Source: Lineus longissimus (lineage: Eukaryota > Nemertea > Pilidiophora > Heteronemertea > Lineidae). Taken from it: a stretch of DNA of 64,000 nucleotides. The stretch lies in the NCBI RefSeq assembly GCF_910592395.1, contig NC_088315.1, positions 16,537,808-16,601,807 of the forward strand, given 5' to 3'. A program made the position numbers and the translations under genes. Below the pieces are notes generated by a model, which saw only the letters and a list, made by a program, of their open reading frames with translations, was not told where the DNA came from and searched no databases. This document shows positions 63,665-64,000 of this stretch, piece by piece. The stretch's first letter is position 1. Each line of letters begins with the position of its first letter.

Positions 63665-63840
63665 GGATAACCCCGAGGTCAATTCCACTATTTATATGTT
63701 CCCAACCTCAAAAATATAAGTCAAGGGTATTATACAGTACGCCTGTGCTGACGCCACCGTCTGATGCCCCTGACCTCTAATTTGGAGGTCGGAAACATAA
63801 GTGGAATTGTCCTCGAGGGGGAATTGTCTGGAGGCAATTG
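63665..63840. repeat. Long imperfect stem-loop
   Basis: The left arm GAGGTCAATTCCACT with TATGTTCCCAACCTC (63673-63710) pairs with the right arm GAGGTCGGAAACATAAGTGG with AATTGTCCTC (63784-63818). About 40-bp arms and a ~75-bp loop. It looks like a small MITE or a foldback remnant. No ORF. Confidence 0.65.
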
Positions 63841-64000
63841 TCTGGGGGATCATCACGAAAGGGATGCTACTATATTGATCCAGGTTACCAGGGTGACAGA
63901 GGAACCTGTGCAAAGCCTATCACCATGTTCGAGAAATACGAACAGGGGACTGATTAGCTTTCACATGTTTCGTAGTATTTGCCACCTTAGTATTATTGAA

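Larger units (their letters stand above)
61746..64000 (+). mobile_element. Harbinger-like element 3, left end only
   Basis: The left terminus GGCCCGTATTCTAGAAG resembles GGCTGGTATTTTAGAATG of the complete element at 20530. It is followed by the same style of subterminal AAGGTGAACCT repeats. It contains a Myb/SANT-like gene on +. No transposase and no right terminus were found before the window ends, so the extent is a guess. Confidence 0.55.

Overview
This is animal nuclear DNA. It is intron-rich, with GT-AG exon borders, and most of it is mobile elements and their remains. The mix is Mag-type Gypsy, BEL/Pao, Harbinger with Myb/SANT partners, Kolobok-like TTAA elements with THAP genes, pogo, non-LTR fragments, a tRNA-derived SINE and foldback/MITE families. 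A CGTCCGTC-type repeat headed by a GCTCACCT/AGGTGAGC stem also occurs. Together these suggest a marine invertebrate, perhaps a lophotrochozoan. I cannot name the species. No bacterial genes, rRNA genes or CRISPR arrays were seen.

Layout. 0-7 kb: a coiled-coil ORF, a decayed Gypsy reverse transcriptase, a truncated THAP/TTAA element inside a CGTC-rich repeat, ~300-bp tandem units carrying DR3 motifs, a cluster of palindromes, and one arm of an inverted duplication. 7.2-13.4 kb: five copies of a ~430-bp MITE and two tandem 2.16-kb units. Each unit holds a foldback element with minisatellite arms and a copy of one transporter-like first exon. 14.4-16.9 kb: a Kolobok-like transposase followed by a broken ORF resembling the P2X7 C-terminal zinc domain.

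16.9-26.0 kb and 34.5-42.1 kb: two copies of a segmental duplication. Each carries a non-LTR 3' fragment and a small secreted LamG-domain gene whose third exon is itself duplicated. Copy 1 was hit by an intact 2.72-kb Harbinger (transposase plus MSANTD-like partner). Copy 2 was hit by a 1.47-kb pogo relative. Each copy serves as the empty site for the other's insertion. Between them lie a pogo pseudogene (26.8-28.5 kb), a rearranged Harbinger with a MADF exon (28.9-31.5 kb) and an AT-rich palindromic repeat (32.3-33.0 kb).

42.1-54.7 kb: a young Gypsy with identical 114-bp LTRs. Its integrase is split by a 2.2-kb foldback element, which itself carries a poly(A)-tailed retro-insert. Next to it is a BEL/Pao element with an intact 1609-codon frame but no 5' part. 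54.7-58.6 kb has nothing I recognise. 58.6-60.2 kb is a complete 1592-bp TTAA element with a THAP gene and an opposing acidic, cysteine-bearing ORF. A SINE follows, and then a Harbinger-like left end with a two-exon Myb/SANT-like gene running to the window end.

The only candidates for host genes are the duplicated LamG genes and the duplicated transporter-like exon. Everything else that codes is transposon-derived.
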